From: Nostocoides sp.
GTDB lineage: Bacteria; Actinomycetota; Actinomycetes; Actinomycetales; Dermatophilaceae
Direction of reading: 5' to 3'
Assembly (NCBI GenBank): GCA_016716625.1
Contig: JADJVJ010000001.1
Span: 1,054,001 to 1,118,000, forward strand
DNA length: 64,000 bases
The position numbers and the translations under genes were made by a program. A model generated the notes under the pieces. The model was not told the origin of the DNA. It made no database searches and saw only the letters and a program-made list of their open reading frames with translations. Below are positions 52,316 to 62,909 of this stretch, in pieces. The stretch's first letter is position 1; each line of letters starts with the position of its first letter.

Positions 52316-54625
52316 GTGAAGGGAATTCACAAGGGGGCGATCGTCGGCATTACCGCCGTCGCACTCGCCTCGACGATGGCCGGTCCGGCTCAGGCCACCG
52401 CCGGCGCGCCCGCTGAGAAGGACGTCTCGTCCTCCAAGGCGCACAAGCAGGACAACCTGCCCAACCCGCTGGCTGAGGCGCAGGCAAAACTCACCCGGGA
52501 GGCCGTGGCAGCACTCGCCTCGGGCAAGGCCACCCTCGAGGTCCGTGGGGGTGAGCGGGTCATCAAGATGGGCGGCAACAGCGCCTCCTCCCGCACCTCC
52601 GCAAAGGCCTCGAAGCCCCGCTACGTCCGCTACCCCGTGACCCGCGAGGAGAGCATCCTCACCATCCTCGCCGAGTTCGGCGACCAGATCGACTCTCGCA
52701 CTGGCGGCACCGCCGGCCCGATGCACAACGAGATCGCCAAGCCGGACCGCAACTGGGACGGCAACGCCACGGACGACAACACGACGTATTGGCAGGCCGA
52801 CTTCAACCGTGACCACTTCATGAACCTCATGTTCGGTGACGGTCTGTCGTTCAAGGACTTCTACGACAAGCAGTCCAACGGCCGGTTCCTCGCCAAGGGT
52901 GATGTCTCCGACTGGGTCAAGCTGCCCTTCAACGCCTCCCGCTACGGCTCGAACGCGCTGTCCGACAGCGAGGTCTACTGGCCGTTCATCGAGGACACCG
53001 CCCAGGCCTGGTTCGACGCCCAGAAGGCGAGCGGCATGTCCGACGCCGAGGTTGCCGACTACGTCAAGGGCTTCGACAAGGTCGACCGCTACGACTACGA
53101 CGGTGACGGGGTGTACCTCGAGCCGGACGGCTACATCGACCACTTCCAGGCCATCCACGCCGGCGAGGGCGAGGAGGCTGGCGGCGGCGCCCAGGGCGAC
53201 GACGCCATCTGGTCGCACCGCTGGTACGTCAACTCCACCGACTACGGCACCACCGGACCGGCCATGAACCGCGCCGGTGGCACCCAGATCGGCAACACCG
53301 GGATCTGGATCGGTGACTACACCACGGAGCCGGAGAACGGTGGCCTCGGTGTGTTCGCGCACGAGTTCGGTCACGACCTCGGGCTCGACGACTACTACGA
53401 CACCGCCGGTGGCGACAACTCCACCGCGTTCTGGACCCTCATGTCCGGTGGTTCGTGGATGAACTACGGCGGCAACGCCATTGGCACCGTCCCGACCTAC
53501 ATGGGCCCGCACGAGAAGCTCCTTCTCGGTTGGCTCGACTTCAAGGTGATCCCCTACGGCCAGAGCCAGACCGTCAACCTCGGCCCGTCGGCCAAGGACG
53601 CCCAGCACCTCCCGCAGGCGCTGCTGGTCCAGCTTCCCGAGAAGACCGTGACAACCGAGTACACCACCCCGCACTCGGGCAGCATGCAGTGGTGGGGCGG
53701 TTCGGCGGACAGCCTCCAGAACACCATGTCGCGGCCGATCGACCTCACCGGGGCGACCTCGGCGAACGTCGGTGCTTGGGTGTGGGCGAACATCGAGGCG
53801 GACTACGACTTCATGTACGCCGAGGTGTCCACCGACGGTGGCGCCAACTGGACCCCGGTCGGCGACAGCCTCTCGGGTGACTTCCGGTCCTGGACCCAGT
53901 ACAGCTGGGACCTCTCGGCCTACGCGGGTCAGAAGATCGACTTCCGGTTCCGCTACGCCACCGACGGTGGCCTGCACTACGAGGGCCCGTTCGTCGACGA
54001 CATCTCCGTCGTCGTCGATGGCTCGACCGTGTTCAGCGATGACGTCGAGGGCGGTGACAACGGCTGGACGGCCAAGGGCTTCACCCGCATGGACGGCACG
54101 ACGACCGTCAAGGCCGCGCACTACTACCTCGCCGAGAACCGCAACTTCATGGGTTACGACCGCACCCTGGCCAAGGGGCCGTACAACTTCGGCTGGGCTT
54201 CCACTAAGCCCAACTGGGTGGAGCACTTCCCCTACCAGGACGGCCTCCTCGTGTGGTACATCGACGACACCTACTCCGACAACAACACCTCGGCCCACCC
54301 GGGCGGCGGTATGGCGCTTCCGGTCGACGCGCGCGCCAAGCCGATCACCTTCCCCGATGGCGCACTGCTCGGTAACCGTCGTCAGCCCTTCGACGCCACC
54401 TTCGGTCTGCACCCGACCGACGCGGTCACCTTCCACCGCAACGGTGTTCCCGTCGAGGTTCCCTCGCAGCGGGCGCTGCCGACCTTCAACGACAGCGACC
54501 CGATGCGCTACTGGAGCGCGCTCAACCCCCTCGGCTCGGTCAAGGTTGCCGGTACCGGCACCAAGATCCGGGTCAACAGCGAGAGCTGGATGGGTGCTCG
54601 CCTCAGCGTGACGGTCACCTTCTGA
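52316..54625 (+). CDS. Secreted M6-family (immune inhibitor A-like) metalloprotease
   Basis: A 769-residue exported protease. Signal peptide in residues 1-28 (HKGAIVGITAVALASTMAGPAQA). A propeptide precedes the M6 catalytic domain, which has the zinc-binding HEFGHDLGLDDYYD near residue 350 and a Met-containing LMSGGSWMNYGG. The C-terminal half contains a concanavalin/MAM-like beta domain (YAEVSTDGGANWTPVGDSL, RFRYATDGGLHYEGPFVDDI). GTG start follows AGGGAGAATCT. It is followed by a strong hairpin at 54659. The 211 bases before it contain no other gene. Confidence 0.9.
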   Translation: MKGIHKGAIVGITAVALASTMAGPAQATAGAPAEKDVSSSKAHKQDNLPNPLAEAQAKLTREAVAALASGKATLEVRGGERVIKMGGNSASSRTSAKASKPRYVRYPVTREESILTILAEFGDQIDSRTGGTAGPMHNEIAKPDRNWDGNATDDNTTYWQADFNRDHFMNLMFGDGLSFKDFYDKQSNGRFLAKGDVSDWVKLPFNASRYGSNALSDSEVYWPFIEDTAQAWFDAQKASGMSDAEVADYVKGFDKVDRYDYDGDGVYLEPDGYIDHFQAIHAGEGEEAGGGAQGDDAIWSHRWYVNSTDYGTTGPAMNRAGGTQIGNTGIWIGDYTTEPENGGLGVFAHEFGHDLGLDDYYDTAGGDNSTAFWTLMSGGSWMNYGGNAIGTVPTYMGPHEKLLLGWLDFKVIPYGQSQTVNLGPSAKDAQHLPQALLVQLPEKTVTTEYTTPHSGSMQWWGGSADSLQNTMSRPIDLTGATSANVGAWVWANIEADYDFMYAEVSTDGGANWTPVGDSLSGDFRSWTQYSWDLSAYAGQKIDFRFRYATDGGLHYEGPFVDDISVVVDGSTVFSDDVEGGDNGWTAKGFTRMDGTTTVKAAHYYLAENRNFMGYDRTLAKGPYNFGWASTKPNWVEHFPYQDGLLVWYIDDTYSDNNTSAHPGGGMALPVDARAKPITFPDGALLGNRRQPFDATFGLHPTDAVTFHRNGVPVEVPSQRALPTFNDSDPMRYWSALNPLGSVKVAGTGTKIRVNSESWMGARLSVTVTF

Positions 54626-54658
54626 GGCCGATTACGACGGCGTGAGCCGTATGCCGTC

Positions 54659-54692
54659 GATGGCCCCGGGTCGCATGCGACCCGGGGCCATC
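54659..54692. terminator. Perfect 17-bp hairpin after the M6 protease gene
   Basis: GATGGCCCCGGGTCGCA at 54659-54675 faces its exact complement at 54676-54692 without a loop. Located 34 bases after the stop, it is a good candidate for transcription termination. Confidence 0.75.
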
Positions 54693-54796
54693 GCGCGTCC
54701 CTGCCGGCATACCCGAGAACTGTCCCCGACGGCATACCGGCCACCGGCCCAAGGGTTCGTAACTGGCCCGTAACACGGATAGGGCAGGATCCGGTC

Positions 54797-56134
54797 ATGG
54801 ATCGCCAGCAGGAGTTCGTCCTTCGGACCATCGAGGAGCGGGACATTCGCTTCGTCCGGCTCTGGTTCACGGATGTGCTCGGGACGTTGAAGTCCGTCGC
54901 CGTCGCTCCCGCCGAGCTTGAGGGGGCCTTCGCCGAAGGCATCGGTTTCGACGGTTCGGCCATCGAGGGGCTCTCCCGGGTCGTCGAGTCGGACATGCTC
55001 GCTAAACCCGACCCGTCGACCTTCCAGGTGCTCCCGTGGCGGGGTGAGCGCCCCGGGACCGCCCGGATGTTCTGCGACATCACCCTGCCCGACGGCACGC
55101 CCTCGATGGCCGACCCGCGCAACGTCCTGCAGCGGGCGCTCGCCAAGGCAGCCGACCTCGGCTACACCTTCTACACCCACCCGGAGATCGAGTTCTTCCT
55201 GCTCAAGTCCGGTTTCCACCCGGGGGAGCGCCCGGAACCGGTCGACCGAGCCGGGTTCTTCGACCATGTCCCGCACGGCACCGGCCACGACTTCCGGCGC
55301 GCCACGATCACCATGCTCGAGGCCATGGGGATCTCGGTGGAGTTCAGCCACCACGAGGGCGGCCCCGGACAGAACGAGATCGACCTGCGCTACGCCGATG
55401 CGCTGACCACGGCGGACAACATCATGACCTTCCGGGCCGTGGTCAAGGAGGTGGCCCTCGAACAGGGCATCTTCGCCACCTTCATGCCCAAGCCGTTCAC
55501 CGAGCATCCTGGCTCGGGCATGCACACCCACCTCTCGCTCTTCGAGGGCGACACCAACGCCTTCCACGAGCCAGGTGCGCCGTACATGCTGAGCAAGACC
55601 GCCCGCCAGTTCATCGCGGGACTGCTCCATCACGGCGCCGAGATTTCCGCGGTGACCAACCAGTGGGTTAACTCCTACAAACGCCTCTGGGGCGGCGGGG
55701 AGGCTCCGCCATACCTGACCTGGGGCCACAACAACCGCTCCGCCATGGTGCGGATCCCGATGTACAAACCTAACAAGGGCAACTCGACCCGGGTGGAGGT
55801 GCGCACCCTGGACCCGGCCTGCAACCCCTACCTGGCCTTCGCGGTGCTGCTTGCGGCCGGACTCAAGGGGATCGAGGAGGGCTACGAACTGCCGCCCGAG
55901 GCCGAGGACGACGTCTGGACGCTCACCTCCGCCGAGCGCCGGGCCATGGGCATCAAACCCCTGCCCGGGTCGCTGAGCGACGCCATCCACGCCATGGAGG
56001 ACAGCGAACTCGTCGCCGAGACCCTCGGGGAGCACACCTTCGACTTCTTCCTGCGCAACAAGCGGCAAGAGTGGTCCGACTACCGGGGCACGATCACCCC
56101 CTTCGAGCTCGAGCGCTACCTGCCCAGGCTCTGA
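54797..56134 (+). CDS. glnA2: Glutamine synthetase type I (GlnA2-like)
   Basis: Makes glutamine from glutamate and ammonia. The 445-residue enzyme has the beta-grasp start FVRLWFTDVLGTLKS and GIGFDGSAIEG, the catalytic HPEIEFFLL, GPGQNEIDLRYADAL, NNRSAMVRIP. Length and lack of the C-terminal adenylylation segment fit the GSI-alpha/GlnA2 class rather than GlnA1. It lies four bases before glnE, the same order as Rv2222c-Rv2221c. Confidence 0.92.
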   Translation: MDRQQEFVLRTIEERDIRFVRLWFTDVLGTLKSVAVAPAELEGAFAEGIGFDGSAIEGLSRVVESDMLAKPDPSTFQVLPWRGERPGTARMFCDITLPDGTPSMADPRNVLQRALAKAADLGYTFYTHPEIEFFLLKSGFHPGERPEPVDRAGFFDHVPHGTGHDFRRATITMLEAMGISVEFSHHEGGPGQNEIDLRYADALTTADNIMTFRAVVKEVALEQGIFATFMPKPFTEHPGSGMHTHLSLFEGDTNAFHEPGAPYMLSKTARQFIAGLLHHGAEISAVTNQWVNSYKRLWGGGEAPPYLTWGHNNRSAMVRIPMYKPNKGNSTRVEVRTLDPACNPYLAFAVLLAAGLKGIEEGYELPPEAEDDVWTLTSAERRAMGIKPLPGSLSDAIHAMEDSELVAETLGEHTFDFFLRNKRQEWSDYRGTITPFELERYLPRL

Positions 56135-56138
56135 GCCG

Positions 56139-59100
56139 ATGACCTCGCGGGCCAGCTCGCTCCACGTGCAGATCGCCCGGCTTGGGTTCGCCGACCCGAC
56201 TCGGGCCTTCGCCCTGCTCAACGACCCCGTGGTCGCCCCGCTCGTTGCCTCCTTCGAGGAGATCGAACACGACGGTCTGAGCGCCGCCCTCGCCGAGGTG
56301 GCCGACCCGGACCTCGCCCTGCTCGGGGTGGTCCGGTTCATGGAGGCGGCCGGCAAGGCCCTTTCCGCCGCGGACCTGCGCTCAGTCACCGAGTCGCTGC
56401 GCTCCCCGGGGGCCGCCAGAGCCCGCCTGTATGGCGTGTTCGGGGCCTCCCAGGCACTCACCGACCATCTCGTGGCACACCCGGAGCACTGGCGGCTCGC
56501 GGCCTCCGCCGGGCCGATGACCGTCGAGGAGCGGACCGCGACCCTGCGTGCGGACGTGCGCGACCCCGCAGCGGCCACCCCCGAGGACGCGCTGCGCACG
56601 GCATACCGTGGCCAGCTCCTCGGGATCGCGGCTCGCGATGTCACCGCCCCGGTGGCCACCGACGCGCTCGAGGAGATCGCGGCCGACCTCGCCGACCTGG
56701 CCGAGGCCGCATTGGAGGCGGCGTTGGACATCGCCCGTGGCCAGCTGGGGGAGTCCGCTGGATTGACCCGGCTCGCGGTGATCGCCATGGGCAAGACCGG
56801 CGGCCGGGAACTCAACTACATCTCCGATGTCGACGTCATCTTCGTCGCCGAACCGGCGGAGGGGGTGCCCGAGGCCGAGTCCACGCCGGTGGCCACCGAC
56901 CTGGCGACCCGGCTCATGCGGATCTGTTCGGCGCACACCTCCGCTGGCACGCTGTGGGAGGTCGACCCTGCGCTGCGCCCCGAAGGCAAGGCCGGGCCGC
57001 TTGTGCGCACCGTCGCCTCCCACCGCGCCTACTACGACCGCTGGGCCAAGACCTGGGAGTTCCAGGCCCTCCTCAAGGCCCGGGTTGTCGCCGGCGACCG
57101 CGAGGTCGGCCAGGGCTACCTCGACGCGGTCCAGCCACTGGTCTGGCACGCCGCCTCCCGGGACAACTTCGTCGACGACGTCCAGGCCATGCGCCGTCGC
57201 GTCGAGGAGCACGTCCCGGCGGGGGAGAGTGACCGGCAGCTCAAGCTTGGCCCGGGTGGGCTGCGGGACGTCGAGTTCTCCGTCCAATTGCTCCAGCTCG
57301 TTCACGGCCGATCGGACGAGACGCTGCGTTCACGGACCACCCTGGATGCCCTGGCGGCGCTCTCCCGAGGGGGTTACGTCGGCCGCGAGGAGAGCGCGAG
57401 CCTGGAGGCGGCCTACCGGTTCCTGCGCTCCCTGGAACACCGCATCCAACTCCACCGGCTCCGCCGAACCCATCTCATGCCGACCGGCTCCGCGGACCTG
57501 CGGCGGCTCGGCCGAGGGCTCGGGTTCACTGCTCAGAGTGAGCACGAGGTGGTTGCCGAGTGGCGCACGCAGCAGCGGGAGGTGCGCCGGTTGCACGAGC
57601 GCATCTTCTATCGGCCGCTGCTCTCCGCGGTCGCCCGGCTCTCCGAGGACGAGGTCCGGCTCACCCCAACGGCTGCCCGGGAACGCCTCTCCGCCTTGGG
57701 TTTTCGCGACCCTGTCGGCGCGCTTCGGCACCTCGAGGCACTCACCTCCGGGGTGTCGCGCCGGGCCGCGATCCAACGCCAGCTCCTGCCCGTCATGCTC
57801 GGCTGGTTCGCCGACGAGGCGGACCCCGACGCCGGGCTGCTCGCCTTCCGGCGCGTTTCCGACGAACTGGGGACCACGCACTGGTACCTGCGGCTGCTGC
57901 GGGATGAGGGGTTTGCCGCGGAACGGCTCGCGCACACCCTCGCGCGGTCGCGGTACGCGGCGAACCTGCTCGAACAAGCCCCAGAGTGTGTGCAGTTTCT
58001 CGGCGAAACCCATGGGCTGCGGCCCCGGTCCCGGGAGGAGCTGGTCCGTCGGATGACCGTGGCCGCCCGGCGGCGCGACACCGTCGCCGACGCGGTCACC
58101 GCGGCCCGGACCATTCGGCGCGCGGAACTCTTCCGTCTCGCCGTCGCCGACCTCTCCGGAGAACTCGACCTGCGCACCCTGGGTGCCGCGATGACCGACC
58201 TCACTTCCGCCTTGATGGAGGTGAGCCTGGCGATGGTCACCGAGGATGTCGTCAAACGTACCGGCGGCGAGCCGCTCACCCGGATGCTCATCGTCGGGAT
58301 GGGTCGGCTCGGGGGCGGGGAACAGGGGTACGGTTCCGACGCCGACGTGCTCTTCGTCCATGACCCGCTGGAGGGTGCGGACGAGCGGGCGGCGCAGGCG
58401 CAGGCCCTCGACATCGTCAAAGAGTTGCTCCGGCTGCTTTCGTTGCGCGGCCCAGACCCCGGCCTCGACCTAGACGCCGACCTTCGGCCGGGAGGGCAAG
58501 AACGGCGCGCTGGTCCGTTCGCTGGCCTCGTACGCCGAGTACTACTCCCGCTGGTCCCTGGTCTGGGAGGCCCACGCCCTGGTGCGGGCAGCCCCGGTTG
58601 CCGGGGACCTCGCCCTGGGGGAGCGCTTCCGTGCCCTCATCGACCCGATCCGTTACCCGGCCGGCGGTCTGAACCCCGACCAGGTCCGCGACATTCGCCG
58701 ACTGAAGGCCCGGATGGAGTCCGAACGGTTGCCGCGCGGAGGGGACCGCAAGACCCACTTCAAACTCGGCCATGGCGGGCTGGCCGATGTCGAATGGGTC
58801 GTTCAGCTCTTCCAGCTCCGGCACGCTCACGACCACCCCACCCTGAAGGCGACCTCCACCCTGGACACCCTGGCCGCGGCCGTCGACGCCGGACTCATCG
58901 ACGATGGACCGGCGGCCGAACTCCGCGAGGCCTGGGAACTCGCCTCCCGGATGCGCAACGCCGGCGTCCTCTTCCGCGCCCGGGCCCTGGACGGCATACC
59001 GACCGACCACCGTGATGCGGACGGCATGGCGCGCATCCTCGGTATGCCGGCCGGTTCCGGCGAGGCGCTCGCCGACACCTACCGACGACTCGCCCGCCGG

Positions 59101-59139
59101 GCCCGGGCCGTGCACGAGGCGCTCTTCTACGAGGAGTGA
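56139..59139 (+). CDS. glnE: Bifunctional glutamine synthetase adenylyltransferase/deadenylase, frameshifted
   Basis: Controls glutamine synthetase by adding or removing AMP. About 999 residues if one extra G at 58490-58492 is removed. N-terminal nucleotidyltransferase (deadenylase) with KTGGRELNYISDVDVIFV near residue 215, a helical domain, and C-terminal adenylyltransferase with MGRLGGGEQGYGSDADVLFV, then ADLRP and GALVRSLASYAEYYSRW in the shifted frame. The final domain is intact to 59139. The break is in a short G run, suggesting a sequencing error. Coupled to glnA2 by a four-base gap. Confidence 0.9.
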
Positions 59140-59141
59140 TT

Positions 59142-59166
59142 CCTCAAGAGCTCCGCGGCCTTGAGG
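59142..59166 (+). terminator. Short hairpin after glnE
   Basis: CCTCAAG pairs with CTTGAGG across an 11-base loop immediately after the glnE stop and 47 bases before hisD. A weak terminator or chance; no T tract. Confidence 0.35.
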
Positions 59167-59212
59167 TGAGACGAGCGTCGGCGGGGCAGCGGCCCCGACC
59201 TAGACTTGGTGG

Positions 59213-60535
59213 GTGATCGCCCGACGTGACCTGCGCGGTCGACGGCCCTCCCTGCGAGAGCTGCGCCAGGTGATGCCGCGCGCCGAACTCGACGTCGACG
59301 CTGCCCTGGGCGCCGTCCGACCGATCTGCGAGGACGTCCGCGACCGCGGCGCCGACGCTCTCTACGCCGCCGCCGAACGGTTCGACGGTATCGCTCCGCC
59401 CGCGCTCGCCGTCCCCGCCGAGGTCATCGCCGACGCCCTCGCGGCGCTCGACCCCTCCGTCCGCGCTGCCTTGGAGGAGTCCATTCGCCGCGCCCGCCTC
59501 GTGCATGCCGACCAGCGCCGGGCCACGTCGAGCACGCGCCTCTCCGCGGGGGGCGTGGTGCAGGAGCGTTGGGTGCCCGTGGACCGGGTGGGTCTCTACG
59601 TGCCCGGGGGATTGGCCGTCTATCCGAGCAGTGTCGTGATGAACGTCGTGCCGGCGCAGGAAGCCACCGTCCCGAGTCTGGCCGTCGCAAGCCCACCCCA
59701 GCGTGACCACGGTGGCTGGCCGCACCCGACCATCCTTGCCGCCTGCGCCTTGCTCGAGGTTGACGAGGTCTATGCCATGGGCGGCGCCCAGGCCGTGGCC
59801 GCCTTCGCCTACGGGTTCGAGGACACCGACGGCACCGTGTGCGAGCCGGTCGCGCTCGTCACGGGGCCCGGCAACATCTACGTCGCCGCCGCCAAACGCC
59901 TGCTCAAGGGGCTCATTGGGATAGATGCCGAGGCCGGACCGACCGAGATCGCCATCCTCGCCGACGCCACCGCCGACGCCGAGCACGTCGCCGCCGACCT
60001 CATTAGCCAGGCCGAACACGACCCACTTGCCGCAGCCGTCCTCGTCACCGACGACCTCGCCTTGGCCGAGCGGGTCGAGGCCGTGCTCACCGATCGGGTC
60101 GCAGCCACGAAGCACACCGAGCGGGTCCGGACCGCCTTGAGCGGACCGCAGTCGGCGATCGTCCTCGTCGACGACCTCGACGTCGGCCTCGATGTCGTCA
60201 ACGCCTACGCCGCCGAGCACCTGGAGATCCACACCGCCGACGCGCCCGCCCTCGCCGCGCGGGTACGCAACGCCGGCGCGATCTTCGTCGGCACCTACTC
60301 GCCGGTGAGCCTCGGCGACTACTGCGCCGGCTCCAACCATGTTCTGCCTACCGGCGGCTGCGCCTGCCACAGCAGCGGGCTCTCCGTCCAGAGCTTCCTG
60401 CGTGGCATCCACGTCATCACCTACGACGAGGCGGCGCTCCGCGAGGTCGGTCACCACGTGGTCACCCTCGCCCGCGCCGAGGACCTTCCGGCCCATGGTG
60501 AGGCGGTCATCGCCCGGCTCCCGGAACTCGCCTGA
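59213..60535 (+). CDS. hisD: Histidinol dehydrogenase
   Basis: Oxidises histidinol to histidine in two steps. The 440-residue protein has VGLYVPGGLAVYPSSVVMN, TGPGNIYVAAAKRLL, AGPTEIAILAD, ISQAEHDPLAAAVLVT (catalytic and zinc residues) and NHVLPTGG. GTG start at 59213. It opens a histidine operon running to the window end; hisC follows after one base. Confidence 0.95.
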   Translation: MIARRDLRGRRPSLRELRQVMPRAELDVDAALGAVRPICEDVRDRGADALYAAAERFDGIAPPALAVPAEVIADALAALDPSVRAALEESIRRARLVHADQRRATSSTRLSAGGVVQERWVPVDRVGLYVPGGLAVYPSSVVMNVVPAQEATVPSLAVASPPQRDHGGWPHPTILAACALLEVDEVYAMGGAQAVAAFAYGFEDTDGTVCEPVALVTGPGNIYVAAAKRLLKGLIGIDAEAGPTEIAILADATADAEHVAADLISQAEHDPLAAAVLVTDDLALAERVEAVLTDRVAATKHTERVRTALSGPQSAIVLVDDLDVGLDVVNAYAAEHLEIHTADAPALAARVRNAGAIFVGTYSPVSLGDYCAGSNHVLPTGGCACHSSGLSVQSFLRGIHVITYDEAALREVGHHVVTLARAEDLPAHGEAVIARLPELA

Positions 60536-60536
60536 C

Positions 60537-61649
60537 ATGCGCCCCGAGATCGAGGCGCTGTTGCGTCCTGACCTGCGCGGCGGCATACCCTATGGCGCCC
60601 CCCAACTCGACGTGCCGGTCGCGCTCAACACCAACGAAAACTCGTATGCCGTGCCGCCGGCCGTTGTCGCTGAGATCACCGCGGCGGTCGAAGCCATCGC
60701 GAGCGGGCTCAACCGCTACCCGGACCGCGAGTTCACGCAACTGCGTCAGGAATTGGCGGCCTACCTCAGTCGCAGCGGCACCGCCGTGGCCCCGGAGCAG
60801 GTCTGGGCCGGGAACGGCTCCAACGAGGTGCTCCTCCACCTCGTCCAGGCGTTCGGGGGCCCGGGGCGGGTGGCCCTGGGCTTCACCCCGGCATACTCGA
60901 TGCACCCCATCATCACCACGACCACCGGCACGACCTGGGCCGACGGGATGCGCGGCCGCCGGTTCGACCTCCACGTAGCCAGCGCCGTTGAGCAGGTTCG
61001 CGCGCACGATCCGGCGATTGTCTTCCTGTGCTCGCCGAACAACCCGACCGGAACCGCCCTGGGGCTTGAGGTCATCGAAGCCGTCCACGAGGCCGCCCCC
61101 CGGGCCTTGGTTGTCGTCGATGAGGCGTACGCCGAGTTCGCCCGTCCCGGCACGCCGAGTGCCCTCACCCTGTTGGCCGGAAGGCCACGGCTCGTGGTGA
61201 CCCGCACGCTGAGCAAGGCGTTCGCGCTCGCCGGGGCCCGGCTCGGGTACCTGGCCGCCGACCCCGCCGTCCTCGACGCACTCCGACTGGTCCGGATGCC
61301 CTACCACCTCGGCGCCCAGACCCAGGCGGTCGCACTGGCGGCGTTGCGCCACGCGGACCTCATGCTGGCCACCGTCGATGTCATCAAGGCGCAGCGGGAC
61401 CGGATCGTCGAAGGTGTCCGCGAGATCGGCTGTGACCCGGTGCCCAGCGACGCCAATTTCGTCCTCTTCGGGGGGCTCGCCGACCGCGCCGCGACCTGGC
61501 AGGGACTGCTCGACCGGGGTGTTCTCGTTCGTGATGTGGGGCTGGACGGCTATCTTCGTGTCACGGCGGGCACGCCCGAGGAGACGTCAGCGTTCCTCGA
61601 CGCGCTCGCTGAGGTCATGGCTGTGCAGCGACAGGGAGATCAGGGATGA
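60537..61649 (+). CDS. hisC: Histidinol-phosphate aminotransferase
   Basis: PLP aminotransferase, 370 residues. LNTNENSYAVP near the N-terminus, NGSNEVLLHL, SPNNPTGTAL, VVDEAYAEF, and the PLP-lysine in RTLSKAFALAGARLGY. Starts one base after the hisD stop; its stop overlaps the hisB ATG. Confidence 0.95.
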   Translation: MRPEIEALLRPDLRGGIPYGAPQLDVPVALNTNENSYAVPPAVVAEITAAVEAIASGLNRYPDREFTQLRQELAAYLSRSGTAVAPEQVWAGNGSNEVLLHLVQAFGGPGRVALGFTPAYSMHPIITTTTGTTWADGMRGRRFDLHVASAVEQVRAHDPAIVFLCSPNNPTGTALGLEVIEAVHEAAPRALVVVDEAYAEFARPGTPSALTLLAGRPRLVVTRTLSKAFALAGARLGYLAADPAVLDALRLVRMPYHLGAQTQAVALAALRHADLMLATVDVIKAQRDRIVEGVREIGCDPVPSDANFVLFGGLADRAATWQGLLDRGVLVRDVGLDGYLRVTAGTPEETSAFLDALAEVMAVQRQGDQG

Positions 61650-62257
61650 GCGCCGATCGGCACCGGAGGGCGACGGTGCGCCGCTCGACGAGCGAGAGCT
61701 CCGTCGAGGTGAGCGTCGACCTCGACGGCACCGGTCGTGGTGAGGTGGAGACCGGCGTCCGCTTCTTCGACCACATGCTGCTCTCGCTGGCCAAGCACTC
61801 TCTCATCGACCTCACCGTGCGCGCCAGCGGGGACGTCGACGTCGACGCCCACCACACGGTCGAGGATGTCGCCATTGTGATGGGGCAGGCCGTGCGCGAG
61901 GCCCTGGGCGACAAGGTGGGGATCTCCCGGTTCGGGGACGCCACCGTGCCGCTCGACGAGGCGCTGGCCCACTGCGTGGTCGACGTCGCCGGGCGCCCCT
62001 ATGTGGTGTGCTCCGGGGAGCCCGAGGGTCAGCAGTACGTCCTCATCGGCGGCACCTTTCTCGGGTCCCTGACCCAACATGTCCTGGAGTCCTTCGCGGC
62101 CAACGCCGGTCTGGCGTTGCACATGCGGCTGCTCGCCGGACGCGACCCGCACCACATTGTCGAGGCCCAGTTCAAGGCCCTCGCCCGCGCCCTGCGCGCG
62201 GCCGTCGCCCGCGACCCGAGGGTCACTGACGTGCCGAGCGCCAAGGGTTCGCTGTAG
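61646..62257 (+). CDS. hisB: Imidazoleglycerol-phosphate dehydratase
   Basis: A 203-residue single-function enzyme with the manganese-binding histidine clusters FFDHMLLSLAKHS, DAHHTVED, and RDPHHIVEAQFKA. ATG overlaps the end of hisC. Confidence 0.95.
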   Translation: MSADRHRRATVRRSTSESSVEVSVDLDGTGRGEVETGVRFFDHMLLSLAKHSLIDLTVRASGDVDVDAHHTVEDVAIVMGQAVREALGDKVGISRFGDATVPLDEALAHCVVDVAGRPYVVCSGEPEGQQYVLIGGTFLGSLTQHVLESFAANAGLALHMRLLAGRDPHHIVEAQFKALARALRAAVARDPRVTDVPSAKGSL

Positions 62258-62262
62258 GCGCC

Positions 62263-62909
62263 GTGCCCAACCCTCCCCGAAGAACCCCGTCCAGCCCGGC
62301 CCACGGTCACGGGCTCGTTCTCGTGCCCGGCCCCGCTCGGTCGGTCTCCCGTTGGCTCCGCCGCGGGCTGGTTGCTGTCCGGGTCGCGGACTACGGCGCC
62401 TGGACCGGAATCTGCCTCGCCGACAGCCCGGCCGCGCTGCGGCCCCGTACGACGTCGGCCTGCAGGTGCTCGCGGCGGCGCCCGCCCCGATGGCCCGGCG
62501 GCCCTGCCTGGGATTCTTCGTCATCGCCGGCCGTGCGGTGGTCACCGTCCAGGTCCGTGGGTGGCGGGCGAGCCACCTGTGGCTGGTCTGGGAACCGGGC
62601 ACCGGTCTGCGAGAGGCCGACCTCGCACCCATCCCTCCGAGCGTGCTCGTCCGGGCTGCCGGAGCGGCCGGGCACGCCTCGCTCGCCGAGGTCAAGGCCG
62701 TCCTGAGCAGTGTCGAGGGCACCCCGGTGCAGTGGCTGCTCTCGCTGCTCGACCTGCTCCAGCTCCCCGGTGCCGACCTGCTCGTGCACGGAGAGGGTCC
62801 GCAGATCACCGAAATCGAGCCCTCCCCACGGGCCGTGCGGGCCTTCGACGCCATGGTCGCCGAGGACCGCACCCGCCACCCCGAACTCACCGGCGACGAA
62901 CTCCCGTGA
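62263..62909 (+). CDS. Conserved hypothetical in the his operon, frameshifted
   Basis: From GTG at 62263 the first frame reads LVLVPGPARSVSRWLRRGLVAVRVADYGAWTG; a second frame takes over at about 62443-62446 (run of four C, one base short) and continues YDVGLQVLAAAPAPMARRPCLGFFVI through PVQWLLSLLDLLQLPGADLL to a TGA at 62907-62909 that overlaps the hisH start. Restored length about 215 residues. No known domain. Its place, coupled on both sides, suggests a conserved lineage-specific operon member. Confidence 0.65.

Noticed and set aside
51236..54436. A 1066-codon minus-strand frame extending panB through the M6 protease region
   Set aside because: Above 52104 it is the antisense of the protease gene, whose signal peptide and zinc motif are clear; it also misses the real PanB start.
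59142..59166. A histidine-operon attenuator before hisD
   Set aside because: No His-rich leader peptide or alternative stem is seen in the 73-base gap; kept only as a weak hairpin.
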